NCBI GenBank assembly: GCA_022791815.1
Contig: JAAVZU010000053.1
Span: forward strand, 1-44,004
DNA: 44,004 nucleotides
Direction: 5' to 3'
Source of the DNA: Lachnospiraceae bacterium
Lineage (GTDB): Bacteria > Bacillota > Clostridia > Lachnospirales > Lachnospiraceae
The position numbers and the translations under genes were made by a program. This document shows, piece after piece, positions 26,135 through 34,191 of this stretch; the stretch's first letter is position 1, and the number at the start of each line of letters is the position of its first letter. Under the pieces are notes generated by a model. It was not told the origin of the DNA. It made no database searches and saw only the letters and a list, made by a program, of their open reading frames with translations.

Positions 26135-26377
26135 CTATGGAAGATATTTAAACATATCTTTCGCAGCATCTTTTTTCACTGTTTCCTGTACTTCAAGAAC
26201 CTCCACCTTAACATTCTTGTTTCCAAAGCTAATTTCTATTACATCTCCCACTTTTATATTTACAGATGCTTTAGCAACTTTACCATTAACCATAACACGT
26301 CCTGCATCACATGCTTCATTTGCTACAGTTCTTCTTTTTATTAATCGGGAAACCTTTAAAAATTTATCTAATCTCAC
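26135..26377 (-). CDS. rqcP: RNA-binding S4-domain protein RqcP (YabO, Hsp15-like)
   Basis: 80 residues from a GTG start (26375-26377). The whole protein is an S4 domain: MRLDKFLKVSRLIKRRTVANEACDAG... then GRVMVNGKVAKASVNIKVGD. In Firmicutes the YabO/RqcP protein works with RqcH on stalled 50S subunits during alanine tailing. It lies in the usual neighbourhood upstream of yabP. The 180-nt gap to hup holds an AACTCATATG...CACCAACATATGAGTT-type hairpin near 26418-26440 and otherwise nothing clear. Confidence 0.9.
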   Translation of the reverse strand: MRLDKFLKVSRLIKRRTVANEACDAGRVMVNGKVAKASVNIKVGDVIEISFGNKNVKVEVLEVQETVKKDAAKDMFKYLP

Positions 26378-26587
26378 CTTTATCCATCCTCTCTAATGTG
26401 ACCTAAGAATATATTTGAACTCATATGTTGGTGTATGAGTCAGCCAAACTGATAAAATGTAATACCATACACCTGCAATTATCTATATTTGAATAAAGCA
26501 GGCAAGCCCACACATCAACTCCCCTAACCCCCTCTGTACTATTTGTTTATTATAGGAAATGCAAATCACTTTCCTATGATATAACAA

Positions 26588-26618
26588 AGGGTTCCCACAC
26601 ACATTATGTGAAAACCCT
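26588..26618 (-). terminator. Terminator after hup
   Basis: Minus strand AGGGTTTTCACA...TGTGGGAACCCT stem with a small loop, followed by TTTGTTAT; about 20 nt after the hup stop codon. Confidence 0.65.
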
Positions 26619-26637
26619 AGAAATAAAATCTTATTTC

Positions 26638-26913
26638 TTATTTGTTAATTACTTCTTTTAAAGCCTTTCCTGCTTTGAACTTAGGAGCCTTTGATGCAGG
26701 AATTGTCATTGTTTTACCTGTCTGAGGGTTTCTTCCTTCTCTTGCTGCTCTTTCAGCTACTTCAAAAGTACCAAAACCTACTAACTGGATTTTCTCACCT
26801 TTTGTCAACTCTTCTGTAACTACATCAACAAAAGCTTTTAATGCTTTCTCAGAGTCTTTCTTAGATAATTCTGTCTTTTCTGCAATTGCTGCAACTAATT
26901 CTGCTTTGTTCAT
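26638..26913 (-). CDS. hup: HU family DNA-binding protein
   Basis: 91 residues from the ATG at 26911-26913, with an AGGAGGAG site; the longer frame upstream has no site. Classic HU: MNKAELVAAIAEKTELSKKD start, GFGTFEV (about 46-52) and the DNA-binding arm AAREGRNPQTGKTMTIPA (about 54-71). HU binds and bends DNA in the nucleoid. It has a consensus promoter and a terminator of its own, so it is expressed strongly and apart from the sporulation genes around it. Confidence 0.97.
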   Translation of the reverse strand: MNKAELVAAIAEKTELSKKDSEKALKAFVDVVTEELTKGEKIQLVGFGTFEVAERAAREGRNPQTGKTMTIPASKAPKFKAGKALKEVINK

Positions 26914-27049
26914 GGATTTACTCCTCCTCTTAAAATTGTAATTTTCCTGTGAATGATACATTCACCTTCTTATCTCGTAAATTCGTCCTAAGTTCTTAAA
27001 AAGTGCTTTCTTTCTTAACTGAAACGGGTTTAGAACGCCTACATGTCTA
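26914..27049 (-). other. hup 5' leader
   Basis: About 130 nt between the predicted transcription start (near 27043) and the hup ATG. It has a small GTGAATG-TAT-CATTCAC hairpin about 40 nt before the start codon. The rest of the gap to spoVT (27079-27254) is AT-rich with nothing recognised. Confidence 0.4.
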
Positions 27050-27078
27050 TTTATAAACTTATCTTCTTCATTTGTCAA
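27050..27078 (-). promoter_or_regulatory. Promoter for hup
   Basis: TTGACA (27073-27078), 17 nt, TATAAA (27050-27055) on the minus strand; near-perfect vegetative promoter. Confidence 0.85.
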
Positions 27079-27254
27079 GGAATTTTCCACATTTGCCCTT
27101 TAAAATTATGGAAAATCACTATTTTTGTGCAACTTTCCTATAAGAATAGGCAAATATTATTCTATATTTTCTGATATCTCAACCATTTTTTAATAAGTTT
27201 TCAACTATTATAACTTCCTTTTCAACCAACAAACTTCGCATTATTTCTACACTT

Positions 27255-27800
27255 TTATTGCTCCATCTGTTTACCCAAAAAATTTGCTGCTGCTACTGCC
27301 AATTTTTGCTCTACCTCTGTAAATGCTTCTGTCTTTTCTTTTGCCAATATTGCCACTGCTCCAATAGCATCTCCCTGACAAATAATCGGAGCAATTACCT
27401 CTTGCTGATATTCATCTAAATGTGGGGTTACTGCCCGGTAATCCTTACTCTGCTTGTCTGCTACCACCAGGCTTCTCTCTTCAATAGTTTCTTCTAATTT
27501 AGGTGAAATCGGCTGGTTCAGAATGTCCTTTCTTCCTCCACCAGAAGCTGCAATAATCTGATCTTTATCCACAATACACACCACATGTCCAGTTGTTTGG
27601 GAAAGTGCTTCTGCATATTGTCCCGCAAATGTGCTTAATTCACCAATTGGAGAATATTTTTTCAGAATAATTTCTCCTTTACGGTCCGTGAAAATTTCTA
27701 ATGGATCTCCCTCTCTGATTCGCAAGGTTCGTCGGATTTCTTTTGGAATGACTACTCTGCCAAGTTCATCTATTCTTCTTACAATTCCTGTTGCTTTCAT
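27255..27800 (-). CDS. spoVT: Stage V sporulation regulator SpoVT
   Basis: 181 residues. The N-terminal AbrB-type swapped-hairpin domain (about 1-50) reads MKATGIVRRIDELGRVVIPKEIRRTLRIREGDPLEI; the C-terminal GAF-like domain (about 55-181) includes HVVCIVDKDQIIAASGGGRKD. SpoVT is a late forespore regulator of sigma-G genes. The site GGAGGG lies upstream; a TATAAT-like -10 is at about 27840-27845 with a poor -35. In Bacillus spoVT also precedes this gene cluster, though spoVB and mazG, found between there, are missing here. Confidence 0.95.
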   Translation of the reverse strand: MKATGIVRRIDELGRVVIPKEIRRTLRIREGDPLEIFTDRKGEIILKKYSPIGELSTFAGQYAEALSQTTGHVVCIVDKDQIIAASGGGRKDILNQPISPKLEETIEERSLVVADKQSKDYRAVTPHLDEYQQEVIAPIICQGDAIGAVAILAKEKTEAFTEVEQKLAVAAANFLGKQMEQ

Positions 27801-27964
27801 ACATTTCCCTCCATTTTTATATTTACGTTTGTTTTTTCTATTATAGTGTTGTACTGTTAGTATCTGTAAAAAGTGGGGGATTATGCACTTATTTCTATAT
27901 ATTTTTCCTTCGCTTGATCTAAAAGTATCTTAATTATTCATATCCTATAACTAGGGAGCGTTTA

Positions 27965-27995
27965 TAACAGCTCAAATTCCCTCACTGTTACGACT
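27965..27995 (-). terminator. Hairpin after the thi operon
   Basis: Minus strand GTAACAGT...GCTGTTAT stem with an A/T-rich loop and no T-run. It resembles the GTAACAGTTCAG ends of the 25926-26059 repeat and may be a degenerate relative. The spacer 27801-28022 has no other clear feature. Confidence 0.35.
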
Positions 27996-28022
27996 GCTTC
28001 CAACAAAACTAGAATGCAAATA

Positions 28023-28619
28023 TTAGAATTGCTTATCTTTTTTCATAAAGGCAGACATCATACATACTCCTTTTGTACCAGCCATAATACACTCCTTTGC
28101 ATTTTTATCGGTAATACCTCCAATAGCATATACAGGTATAGTTACACTTTGACATACTTTACGCAGGAAATCCAATCCTCTTGGAGACAATCCTGGTTTG
28201 CAGGAAGTCTCAAAAATATGCCCAGCAATTAACCTGGTTGCACCTTGCTTTTGTGCCTCCATTGCTTCTTCTACAGAATGTATGGATGCTCCAATTTGTA
28301 AAAATAAATCTTTCTCCTTACTAGTCATATTTTGCAAAATCAAAAAAGGTACATGTATGTTAGTTACTCCTAATTTTTTCGCCACATCCACATAATAATG
28401 TAGAAAAACAGGGACTTGATATTTTTTTCCAATAGGTATTACTTGTTTTGCCAATTCTTCATATTCGTTTGCTGGCAAATCTTTTTCCCGAAGTATGATA
28501 GAATCTGGACGTTGCTTTGCTACTATTTTGATTTGTTCCAGATAGTCACCCTCTACCTGATGTCGGTTTGTAATGGCAATACTAGGAATTTTTTCATTTT
28601 TGCACATACACATAATCAT
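28023..28619 (-). CDS. tenI: TenI-like thiazole tautomerase (ThiE/TenI family)
   Basis: 198 residues of the ThiE/TenI TIM-barrel family. The C-terminal half reads like Bacillus TenI: SIHSVEEAMEAQKQGA, then GHIFETSCKPGL (His134, at the place of the TenI catalytic His) and IPVYAIGGI. The ThiE hallmarks are weak or absent: the INDR segment reads LHYYVD and the HLGQ segment reads HVPF. TenI aromatises the thiazole made by ThiG; ThiE couples thiazole and pyrimidine phosphates. The gene overlaps the thiH end by 26 nt, so it is translationally coupled. ThiE cannot be wholly excluded. Confidence 0.75.
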   Translation of the reverse strand: MIMCMCKNEKIPSIAITNRHQVEGDYLEQIKIVAKQRPDSIILREKDLPANEYEELAKQVIPIGKKYQVPVFLHYYVDVAKKLGVTNIHVPFLILQNMTSKEKDLFLQIGASIHSVEEAMEAQKQGATRLIAGHIFETSCKPGLSPRGLDFLRKVCQSVTIPVYAIGGITDKNAKECIMAGTKGVCMMSAFMKKDKQF

Positions 28620-29853
28620 TTATAACAGGCTGTAATCCTTCCTCAGATAATTCCTGATACATTTGTCCAAAGCTGCGGCTATCCGCAATTTCAAATTGTT
28701 CGTCGCCTGTTTCTCCTTCCTCTTCCCCAATATATTTACTTTCATGGTCTCCAATCCCTGTAGACACACCTGCAGAAACCTTAGTTGCTGCAATTTTTAC
28801 AATCCCATCCCGAAATTGTTTCGACTCTCTGGAAGACACTGTTATCCCTACAAATGGCAAAAAGATACGATAAGCACATATAATTTGGCATAGCTGGCTT
28901 TCATGGACATCCAAAGGGTTAATCTTATCATTATTCACAATTGGTCTTAATCTAGGGCATGATAAAGAATATTCTGCATAAGGATATTTTCTCTGCAAAT
29001 AGTATGCATGTAGGGCAGTTGCTAAAGCATCCTTCCGAAAATCTGCTAAACCTAACAATGCAGAAAACGCTACACCACGCATTCCTCCCTTTAAGGCACG
29101 TTCTTGTGCTTCAAAACGATAGGGAAATACTCTTTTATGTCCCATTAAATGAAGAGATTCATATTTATCTGCATGATATGTTTCTTGAAATACTGTAACA
29201 TAATCTGCACCACATTCATGAAGATATCTGTATTCATCACTGTTTACTGGATATATTTCCAGTCCAATATTCCGAAAGTATTTTTTTGCAGTCTTACAAG
29301 CTTCTCCAATATATTCTATATTACTTTTAACCCGGCTTTCCCCTGTAAGTAAAAGAATTTCCTCCATTCCAGAATCTGCAATAATCTTCATTTCTTTTTC
29401 TATTTCTTCTTGTGTTAATTGTTTTCTTATAATATCATTATAGCAATTAAACCCACAATATACGCAATAATTTTCACAATAATTTGCCAGATATAACGGT
29501 GTAAACATATATACTGTATTCCCAAAATGCCTGCTGGTTTCCTGTTTTGCCTTCACTGCCATTTGTTCTAAATATGGTTGTGCGGCTGGCGATAATAGTG
29601 CTTTCAAATCTTCTATTGTACAAGTTTCTTTAGAAAGTGCTATTTGCACATCACTCTCTGTATATTCCTCATAATGATAATGTTCCATTTCATAAAGAAC
29701 TTTTGTCATAATATCTGAGTCAATTCTCTCCATTCCTTCTTCATATTCCATGTGATTGGTCCGTGATGCCGGATTTTGTTCTAATTCATGTTTTTTCTTT
29801 AAAGCGGAACTGCTTAACTTTTCAGAATCCACATAAAATTGATTTTCTGCCAT
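28594..29853 (-). CDS. thiH: 2-iminoacetate synthase ThiH (radical SAM)
   Basis: 419 residues. Radical SAM cluster motif CENYCVYC (Cys126, 130, 133) in YLANYCENYCVYCGFNC, followed by a normal ThiH barrel and C-terminal cluster-associated region. It splits tyrosine to dehydroglycine and p-cresol, giving the glycine-imine for the thiazole; this replaces the oxygen-using ThiO of aerobes. The N-terminus is about 35-40 residues longer than in E. coli; a start at Met35 is possible, but the AGGAAGAAAGG site fits the first ATG. It lies between thiG and tenI with a 20-nt gap to thiG. Confidence 0.93.
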   Translation of the reverse strand: MAENQFYVDSEKLSSSALKKKHELEQNPASRTNHMEYEEGMERIDSDIMTKVLYEMEHYHYEEYTESDVQIALSKETCTIEDLKALLSPAAQPYLEQMAVKAKQETSRHFGNTVYMFTPLYLANYCENYCVYCGFNCYNDIIRKQLTQEEIEKEMKIIADSGMEEILLLTGESRVKSNIEYIGEACKTAKKYFRNIGLEIYPVNSDEYRYLHECGADYVTVFQETYHADKYESLHLMGHKRVFPYRFEAQERALKGGMRGVAFSALLGLADFRKDALATALHAYYLQRKYPYAEYSLSCPRLRPIVNNDKINPLDVHESQLCQIICAYRIFLPFVGITVSSRESKQFRDGIVKIAATKVSAGVSTGIGDHESKYIGEEEGETGDEQFEIADSRSFGQMYQELSEEGLQPVINDYVYVQK

Positions 29854-29873
29854 AATTTTATCAGCCTTTCTTC

Positions 29874-30647
29874 CTAATCTCTTAAAAAACCAGTTAATGG
29901 GTCTGAAGCTGCTGCCCCCCTCTCTAATACTCTTCCAAGTCCTGCCAGATAAGCCTTTCTTCCTGCTGTAATTGCATGTTTAAAGGCTTCTGCCATAGCT
30001 GGAATATCCCCTGCAGTTGCCAATGCTGTATTTGCCATAATTGCGGCGGCTCCCATTTCCATTGCAGCACAGGCTTCGGAAGGTTTTCCGATACCTGCAT
30101 CTACAATAATAGGCAAATCAATTTCATCAACTAAAATTTGTATAAAATCTTTCGTAGCCAGCCCCTTGTTAGAACCAATTGGAGAAGCAAGAGGCATAAC
30201 TGCTGCCGCTCCAGCATTGACTAAATCCCTTGCTGTATACAAATCGGGATACATATAAGGAAGAACAACGAATCCTTCTTTTACTAACATTTCTGTTGCT
30301 TTCACCGTTTCACTATTATCCGGAAGCAAATATTTACTATCTCTCATAATTTCCACTTTCACAAAATTGCCACAACCAATCTCTCTTGCCATTTTTGCTA
30401 TAAAAACAGCTTCCTTTGCATCTCTTGCTCCTGATGTATTGGGTAACAAAGTTACATTATCTGGGATATAATCCAAAATATTCTCCTGCTGTTTTGTATT
30501 CATACGTCTTACTGCAAGAGTAATCATTTCTGCTCCTGCGTTCTTTATTGCTGCTTCAATTAAGTTCATAGAATATTTTCCAGATCCTAATATAAAACGG
30601 GAAGAAAATTCTTTCTCCCCTAGTTTAAATGTATCTGTTTTTTTCAC
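29874..30647 (-). CDS. thiG: Thiazole synthase ThiG
   Basis: 257 residues from a GTG start (30645-30647) behind a strong GGAGG that overlaps the end of thiS. The TIM barrel shows the imine-forming Lys97 in [29 protein letters not shown] (about 183-202) and [17 protein letters not shown]. ThiG joins deoxyxylulose phosphate, dehydroglycine and ThiS-thiocarboxylate sulfur into thiazole phosphate. Its neighbours thiS and thiH supply two of these inputs. Confidence 0.95.
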   Translation of the reverse strand: MKKTDTFKLGEKEFSSRFILGSGKYSMNLIEAAIKNAGAEMITLAVRRMNTKQQENILDYIPDNVTLLPNTSGARDAKEAVFIAKMAREIGCGNFVKVEIMRDSKYLLPDNSETVKATEMLVKEGFVVLPYMYPDLYTARDLVNAGAAAVMPLASPIGSNKGLATKDFIQILVDEIDLPIIVDAGIGKPSEACAAMEMGAAAIMANTALATAGDIPAMAEAFKHAITAGRKAYLAGLGRVLERGAAASDPLTGFLRD

Positions 30648-30659
30648 AATACTTACCTC

Positions 30660-30860
30660 CTATGCTGCTCCTCCACCTACAAAACCAACAATCTCAACTA
30701 TATCTCCATCACAAAAAAACTTGGTTGCATACTCTTCTTTTGGAAGAATTTCTTCATTCCAGCCTATTGCTATATGATCTGGTACATAATCATTTTCTTT
30801 TAAATAATCTTCTAACTTCATTCCAGCGACATCTTGTACTTCTCCATTGATCTGAACCAT
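30660..30860 (-). CDS. thiS: Sulfur carrier protein ThiS
   Basis: 66 residues, ubiquitin-like beta-grasp: MVQINGEVQDV start, then LEDYLKE, and CDGDIVEIVGFVGGG at the end. Unlike most ThiS proteins, which end in Gly-Gly, this one has two more residues (Ala-Ala) before the stop codon. The Gly-Gly end must be free for adenylation by ThiF and for sulfur loading, so either the tail is trimmed or this ThiS works differently. No thiF gene is present in the window. The ATG has an AAGGAG site. Confidence 0.92.
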   Translation of the reverse strand: MVQINGEVQDVAGMKLEDYLKENDYVPDHIAIGWNEEILPKEEYATKFFCDGDIVEIVGFVGGGAA

Positions 30861-30896
30861 ATTTTCTCCTTTTCTCCATAAAGTTGTTTTAGGTAA

Positions 30897-31775
30897 CTAT
30901 TCTTGATACTCTTTCACTATATTAAGAAATTCCTTTTCTGTAATTCCTAATATTTCTGCTGCATCCTTTGCCAAAATTTTATTAGCTGCATAAAGATTAA
31001 TAGCCATTTGAATGCGGCCTTCTTCTCGACCTTCAGCACGGCCTTCTTCTCGACCTTCAGCACGGCCTTCCTCTCGACCTTCTTCTCGACCTTCTTCTCG
31101 ACCTTCAGCACGGCCTTCCTCAAGAATTTCTGAATATTTCATCTCCAATGTCATATAGTCCAACCTCCATTTCTCATTGAATTTTACCTCTTGAACTGCC
31201 TGCTCTAATTCTTTTGTATAGGCATCCGTTGGCTCACTTCCATCAATATAAGACAAAAGTGCCTGCATTTTTGGTGAAATATCACGTAAAGTACCCTTCG
31301 TATTTAGGATAACAGTCATTGCTTCATCATTTAATGCAAGCTCACTATTTTGTATACAGCGGTTTTCAAACGTATACATATGCCTGCCCTCACCAAAAAA
31401 ATCAAATGTACATACAAAGATCACATAACTTTTCTTTAAATTACTATAATCCTCACCTTTTTCCAAAATGTTCAGATCAATCATACCATGATAATAACGA
31501 ATACGCTTTGGCAAATCATTCCGATTTGTTGTCTGCATCTCAATATTATATACCGTTCCTTCATTGTCATCCACATAAACATCCAATCTAATACTCTTTG
31601 CTGGGATATTCAGGTTTATAAATGCTTGTGATTCTGGATATTCTATACTTTTAATTTTTATCTCTAATACTGTCTCAAGAAACTGTTTACAGTATTCTGG
31701 TTTTCTCATAATAATGCCAAACATAAAATCATCTTGTAACTGCAAATCCTTAAATTTCTTTATTTGCTTTGCCAT
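30897..31775 (-). CDS. Rpn-family PD-(D/E)XK nuclease (recombination-promoting/transposase-like)
   Basis: 292 residues from the ATG at 31773-31775 (TTGGAGGAAA site; the upstream frame has no site). The N-terminal part (about 10-140) is a PD-(D/E)XK nuclease-like domain with the core RLDVY...YNIEMQT (Asp65, Glu79, Gln81) and FKDLQLQDDFMFGIIM, typical of Rpn/YhgA proteins. Residues about 219-254 are nine tandem four-residue units (EEGR/AEGR), followed by a short helical end (ILAKDAAEILGITEKEF). Rpn proteins promote RecA-independent recombination and some act in phage defence. It lies directly upstream of thiS and probably shares its transcript. Confidence 0.85.
   Translation of the reverse strand: MAKQIKKFKDLQLQDDFMFGIIMRKPEYCKQFLETVLEIKIKSIEYPESQAFINLNIPAKSIRLDVYVDDNEGTVYNIEMQTTNRNDLPKRIRYYHGMIDLNILEKGEDYSNLKKSYVIFVCTFDFFGEGRHMYTFENRCIQNSELALNDEAMTVILNTKGTLRDISPKMQALLSYIDGSEPTDAYTKELEQAVQEVKFNEKWRLDYMTLEMKYSEILEEGRAEGREEGREEGREEGRAEGREEGRAEGREEGRIQMAINLYAANKILAKDAAEILGITEKEFLNIVKEYQE
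31014..31121. repeat. 12-bp tandem repeat inside the rpn-like gene
   Basis: Nine in-frame 12-bp units (minus strand GAR-GAA/GCT-GAAGGYCG type) encoding EEGR or AEGR. Near-identical units, so slippage that adds or removes four residues without a frameshift is expected. Confidence 0.85.
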
Positions 31776-31832
31776 TTTTATTTCCTCCAATCTAAACAAA
31801 AAGAGAGTAAAACTTACACTTTACTATAGTTT

Positions 31833-31862
31833 ATCATAATATTTTTTTGTAAACAAGGTCAA
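31833..31862 (-). promoter_or_regulatory. Promoter for the rpn-thi unit
   Basis: TTGACC (31857-31862), 18 nt, TATGAT (31833-31838) on the minus strand, about 60 nt before the rpn start. No other promoter or riboswitch is seen in the 36 nt between rpn and thiS. Confidence 0.6.
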
Positions 31863-31892
31863 TTAACAATGACTACAGATATATGATGCCGC

Positions 31893-31927
31893 AAACAAAA
31901 GCAGTAGGAACTTTACGCCCTACTGCT
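31893..31927 (-). terminator. Terminator after the EIIC-EAL gene
   Basis: Stem AGCAGTAGG (31900-31908) / CCTACTGCT (31919-31927); on the minus strand followed by TTTGTTT. Confidence 0.8.
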
Positions 31928-31964
31928 GACTTCTTTTATAACAAAAATTTTCTCAATGTTCCAT

Positions 31965-34049
31965 TTACACACCCTTTTTTTCACCATGTGCCTTTAAATA
32001 AGCAATAAAGTCTTCCAAAGAAACTGGTTTACTAAATAAATAACCCTGATACCGTTTACAACCAAGTTCCAGTAATTTTTCCTTCTGCTGGTTGTTTTCC
32101 ACATATTCTGCTATCACAGCCACATCTAATTCAGAACCTAATTTTACTATAGAGGAAATTATCTTTTGATTTGTTTCTAAATCCAACATCTTCCCTACCA
32201 AAGAACCATCTAATTTAACTACATCAAAATAATTAGACTGCAAATATAAAAGTGATGTATGTCCCATTCCAAAATCATCAATAAGCAAAGTATGCCCTAC
32301 TTTTTTCAGACGGCTTAATTTATCAATTACAATATTAGAATTAGCAATCATATCCTGCTCTGTAATCTCAATCCAAAGCTTTTCTGTAGGTATCTGGTAT
32401 TTCTTAAGATTCTCCTCAATACACTTTTCTATATCCCATAAAAGGGATTTTGCAGTAATATTAACAGAAATCTTAAAATCACCATCATACTCCTTACTGG
32501 TAATCTGAATCGCCTCACATGCCATTTCAAATAAAAGACTTTCTAATTGGGGCAAAAATCCGCGCTCTTTTGCCAGATAGATAATAAGAGGAGGATATAT
32601 ATATCCAAACATTGGATGCTTCCATCGAATCAGTGCTTCTGCCCCTAAGCAAACATTTTCAGAATTAATCTGTGGTTGATATAATAGAAATAATTCTTTC
32701 TTTTTAATTGCCATTTTCAAATCTTGCATAATCATTCTGGCAACTAGACCCATTTTATCTGTACGCACCAAATATTTAGGAACTTCATTCTTTTGTTCTA
32801 ATTCCTGTAATTCACTAATTAACAGTTTTAAGCAATTCTTTGCTGTTTTTTCCCTTGCTTTCTTATTTATATGTAAAAACGGAAGATAAATAAAAACTCC
32901 TAAAATAATACAAAACAACTGCAAAAGACTTCCACGAATAGATCCAGTTGCCATGTATCCACTAATTAGAACGGGAGTAGTCCAGCTAATATCTTGTGTC
33001 AAAGGTGGGACCAATCCCCAATATACTCCCCCATAAGATATAATATAACAAATTAATGGTGTTAAAATAAACGGAACAGCAAGTATCGGGTTAAATACAA
33101 TTGGCAATCCAAAGTTTAATACTTCATTTAAATTAAAGATTACTGTTGGAAATGCCAGTTTTGCTATTCGGTTCATCCTGTCTTTACGAAAAAATATTAA
33201 TAAAGCAACCAGTACACAAATTGTAGCACCGCAACCGCCTATAACCACATAAATGTCAAACATACTCTTACTAAATATCACACCATCCTGCAATGTAAAA
33301 ACATTCTGAGCAACTGGCTCCAATACATGGCTTCCATGTATTCCAAAAACCCATAAAACATGCAATACTAATGTATAACCAAGTCCTTGCCAAAATCCCA
33401 TTTGGCTATTTTCAAATAAGGTACAAAAAGCATTCGATATCAGACTTTGCAAAGAATATACACCAAATAATATAGTTAACCCCTTTGCAAGTAATGCATA
33501 GAACCCAATAATCAAAAGCACCGGCAAAAAAGCTTGGATAGCATTTCCACAAATCACTTCCATTCCTACTGTATATTCTTTCATAGAAAGAAAAGTTATC
33601 CTTTTTAGCCAACTATAAAGATAACAAGCAGTTATTGGTATCACAATGGCCAAAAAGGAACCTGTTGTTCCAAAACTTTCTGTATCAAAATGTTCTGTTC
33701 CAATATTTAGCTGTACCCCGTATGCTCCCAATGCAACAACTACATACAATGCTGCTTTATCTGTTGTTTCATTCTTTTCCATAGCGAAGCTTATTGCCAA
33801 AGATACTGCTAATACAATAGAAAAACAGCCAAAAGTTCCATTATAAATAGTATCTAATAGCCAGCCAATCCACCCAAAATCTTCACCTGTAATAAGCCCC
33901 TGATATGCTGGAATTGGCAAGTTACGTACTGCACAAGCAATACCACCTGTCAAAATAAATGGCATCATCATAACTAATCCATAACGAATTACTGTCAGTA
34001 GGAAGTTCCCTTCTATTCTATATGTAATCTTTTTACATAATTCTCTCAT
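31965..34049 (-). CDS. PTS EIIC permease fused to EAL c-di-GMP phosphodiesterase
   Basis: 694 residues with an AAGGAGG site. Residues about 1-395 are a cellobiose/lactose-type EIIC membrane domain with many hydrophobic spans, the sugar-site motif GIHG (236-239) and NLNEVLNFGLPIVFNP (about 306-321; the usual NEP is NEV). Residues about 430-690 are an EAL domain with all catalytic positions: EALIRW (471-476), Asn530, Glu561 (EITEQD), DDFGMGHTSL (591-600), Lys612, Glu648 and Gln668. So the phosphodiesterase should be active. There is no EIIB or EIIA domain or gene, so phosphorylating transport would need other proteins; a sugar-sensing input to c-di-GMP breakdown is an inference. Confidence 0.9.
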   Translation of the reverse strand: MRELCKKITYRIEGNFLLTVIRYGLVMMMPFILTGGIACAVRNLPIPAYQGLITGEDFGWIGWLLDTIYNGTFGCFSIVLAVSLAISFAMEKNETTDKAALYVVVALGAYGVQLNIGTEHFDTESFGTTGSFLAIVIPITACYLYSWLKRITFLSMKEYTVGMEVICGNAIQAFLPVLLIIGFYALLAKGLTILFGVYSLQSLISNAFCTLFENSQMGFWQGLGYTLVLHVLWVFGIHGSHVLEPVAQNVFTLQDGVIFSKSMFDIYVVIGGCGATICVLVALLIFFRKDRMNRIAKLAFPTVIFNLNEVLNFGLPIVFNPILAVPFILTPLICYIISYGGVYWGLVPPLTQDISWTTPVLISGYMATGSIRGSLLQLFCIILGVFIYLPFLHINKKAREKTAKNCLKLLISELQELEQKNEVPKYLVRTDKMGLVARMIMQDLKMAIKKKELFLLYQPQINSENVCLGAEALIRWKHPMFGYIYPPLIIYLAKERGFLPQLESLLFEMACEAIQITSKEYDGDFKISVNITAKSLLWDIEKCIEENLKKYQIPTEKLWIEITEQDMIANSNIVIDKLSRLKKVGHTLLIDDFGMGHTSLLYLQSNYFDVVKLDGSLVGKMLDLETNQKIISSIVKLGSELDVAVIAEYVENNQQKEKLLELGCKRYQGYLFSKPVSLEDFIAYLKAHGEKKGV

Positions 34050-34092
34050 ACCCCTTCCTCCTTATATAATTCCATTACTCTAATCCCCTTAA

Positions 34093-34121
34093 AATATAGG
34101 ATATACAATTTAAGAATGTAA
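34093..34121 (-). promoter_or_regulatory. Possible promoter for the EIIC-EAL gene
   Basis: TTACAT (34116-34121), 17 nt, TATATT (34093-34098) on the minus strand, 44 nt before the start codon and downstream of the cheY terminator. Confidence 0.45.
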
Positions 34122-34138
34122 TTATTTTATAATTCTAA

Positions 34139-34183
34139 AAAAGCTGTCTCACGAATAAATATCATTTTCATAAAACAGCTTTT
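34139..34183 (-). terminator. Terminator after the CheY-like gene
   Basis: AAAAGCTGT (34139-34147) pairs with ACAGCTTTT (34175-34183) around a 27-nt A/T-rich loop; the minus strand continues with T residues. The large loop makes it weaker than others here. Confidence 0.6.
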
Positions 34184-34191
34184 CATCTTTC

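Noticed and set aside
30861-30896. TPP riboswitch before thiS
   Set aside because: The gap is only 36 nt and lacks the CUGAGA-type motifs.
31014-31121. CRISPR-like appearance of regular short repeats
   Set aside because: Units are 12 bp, contiguous with no spacers, and in frame within a coding gene.
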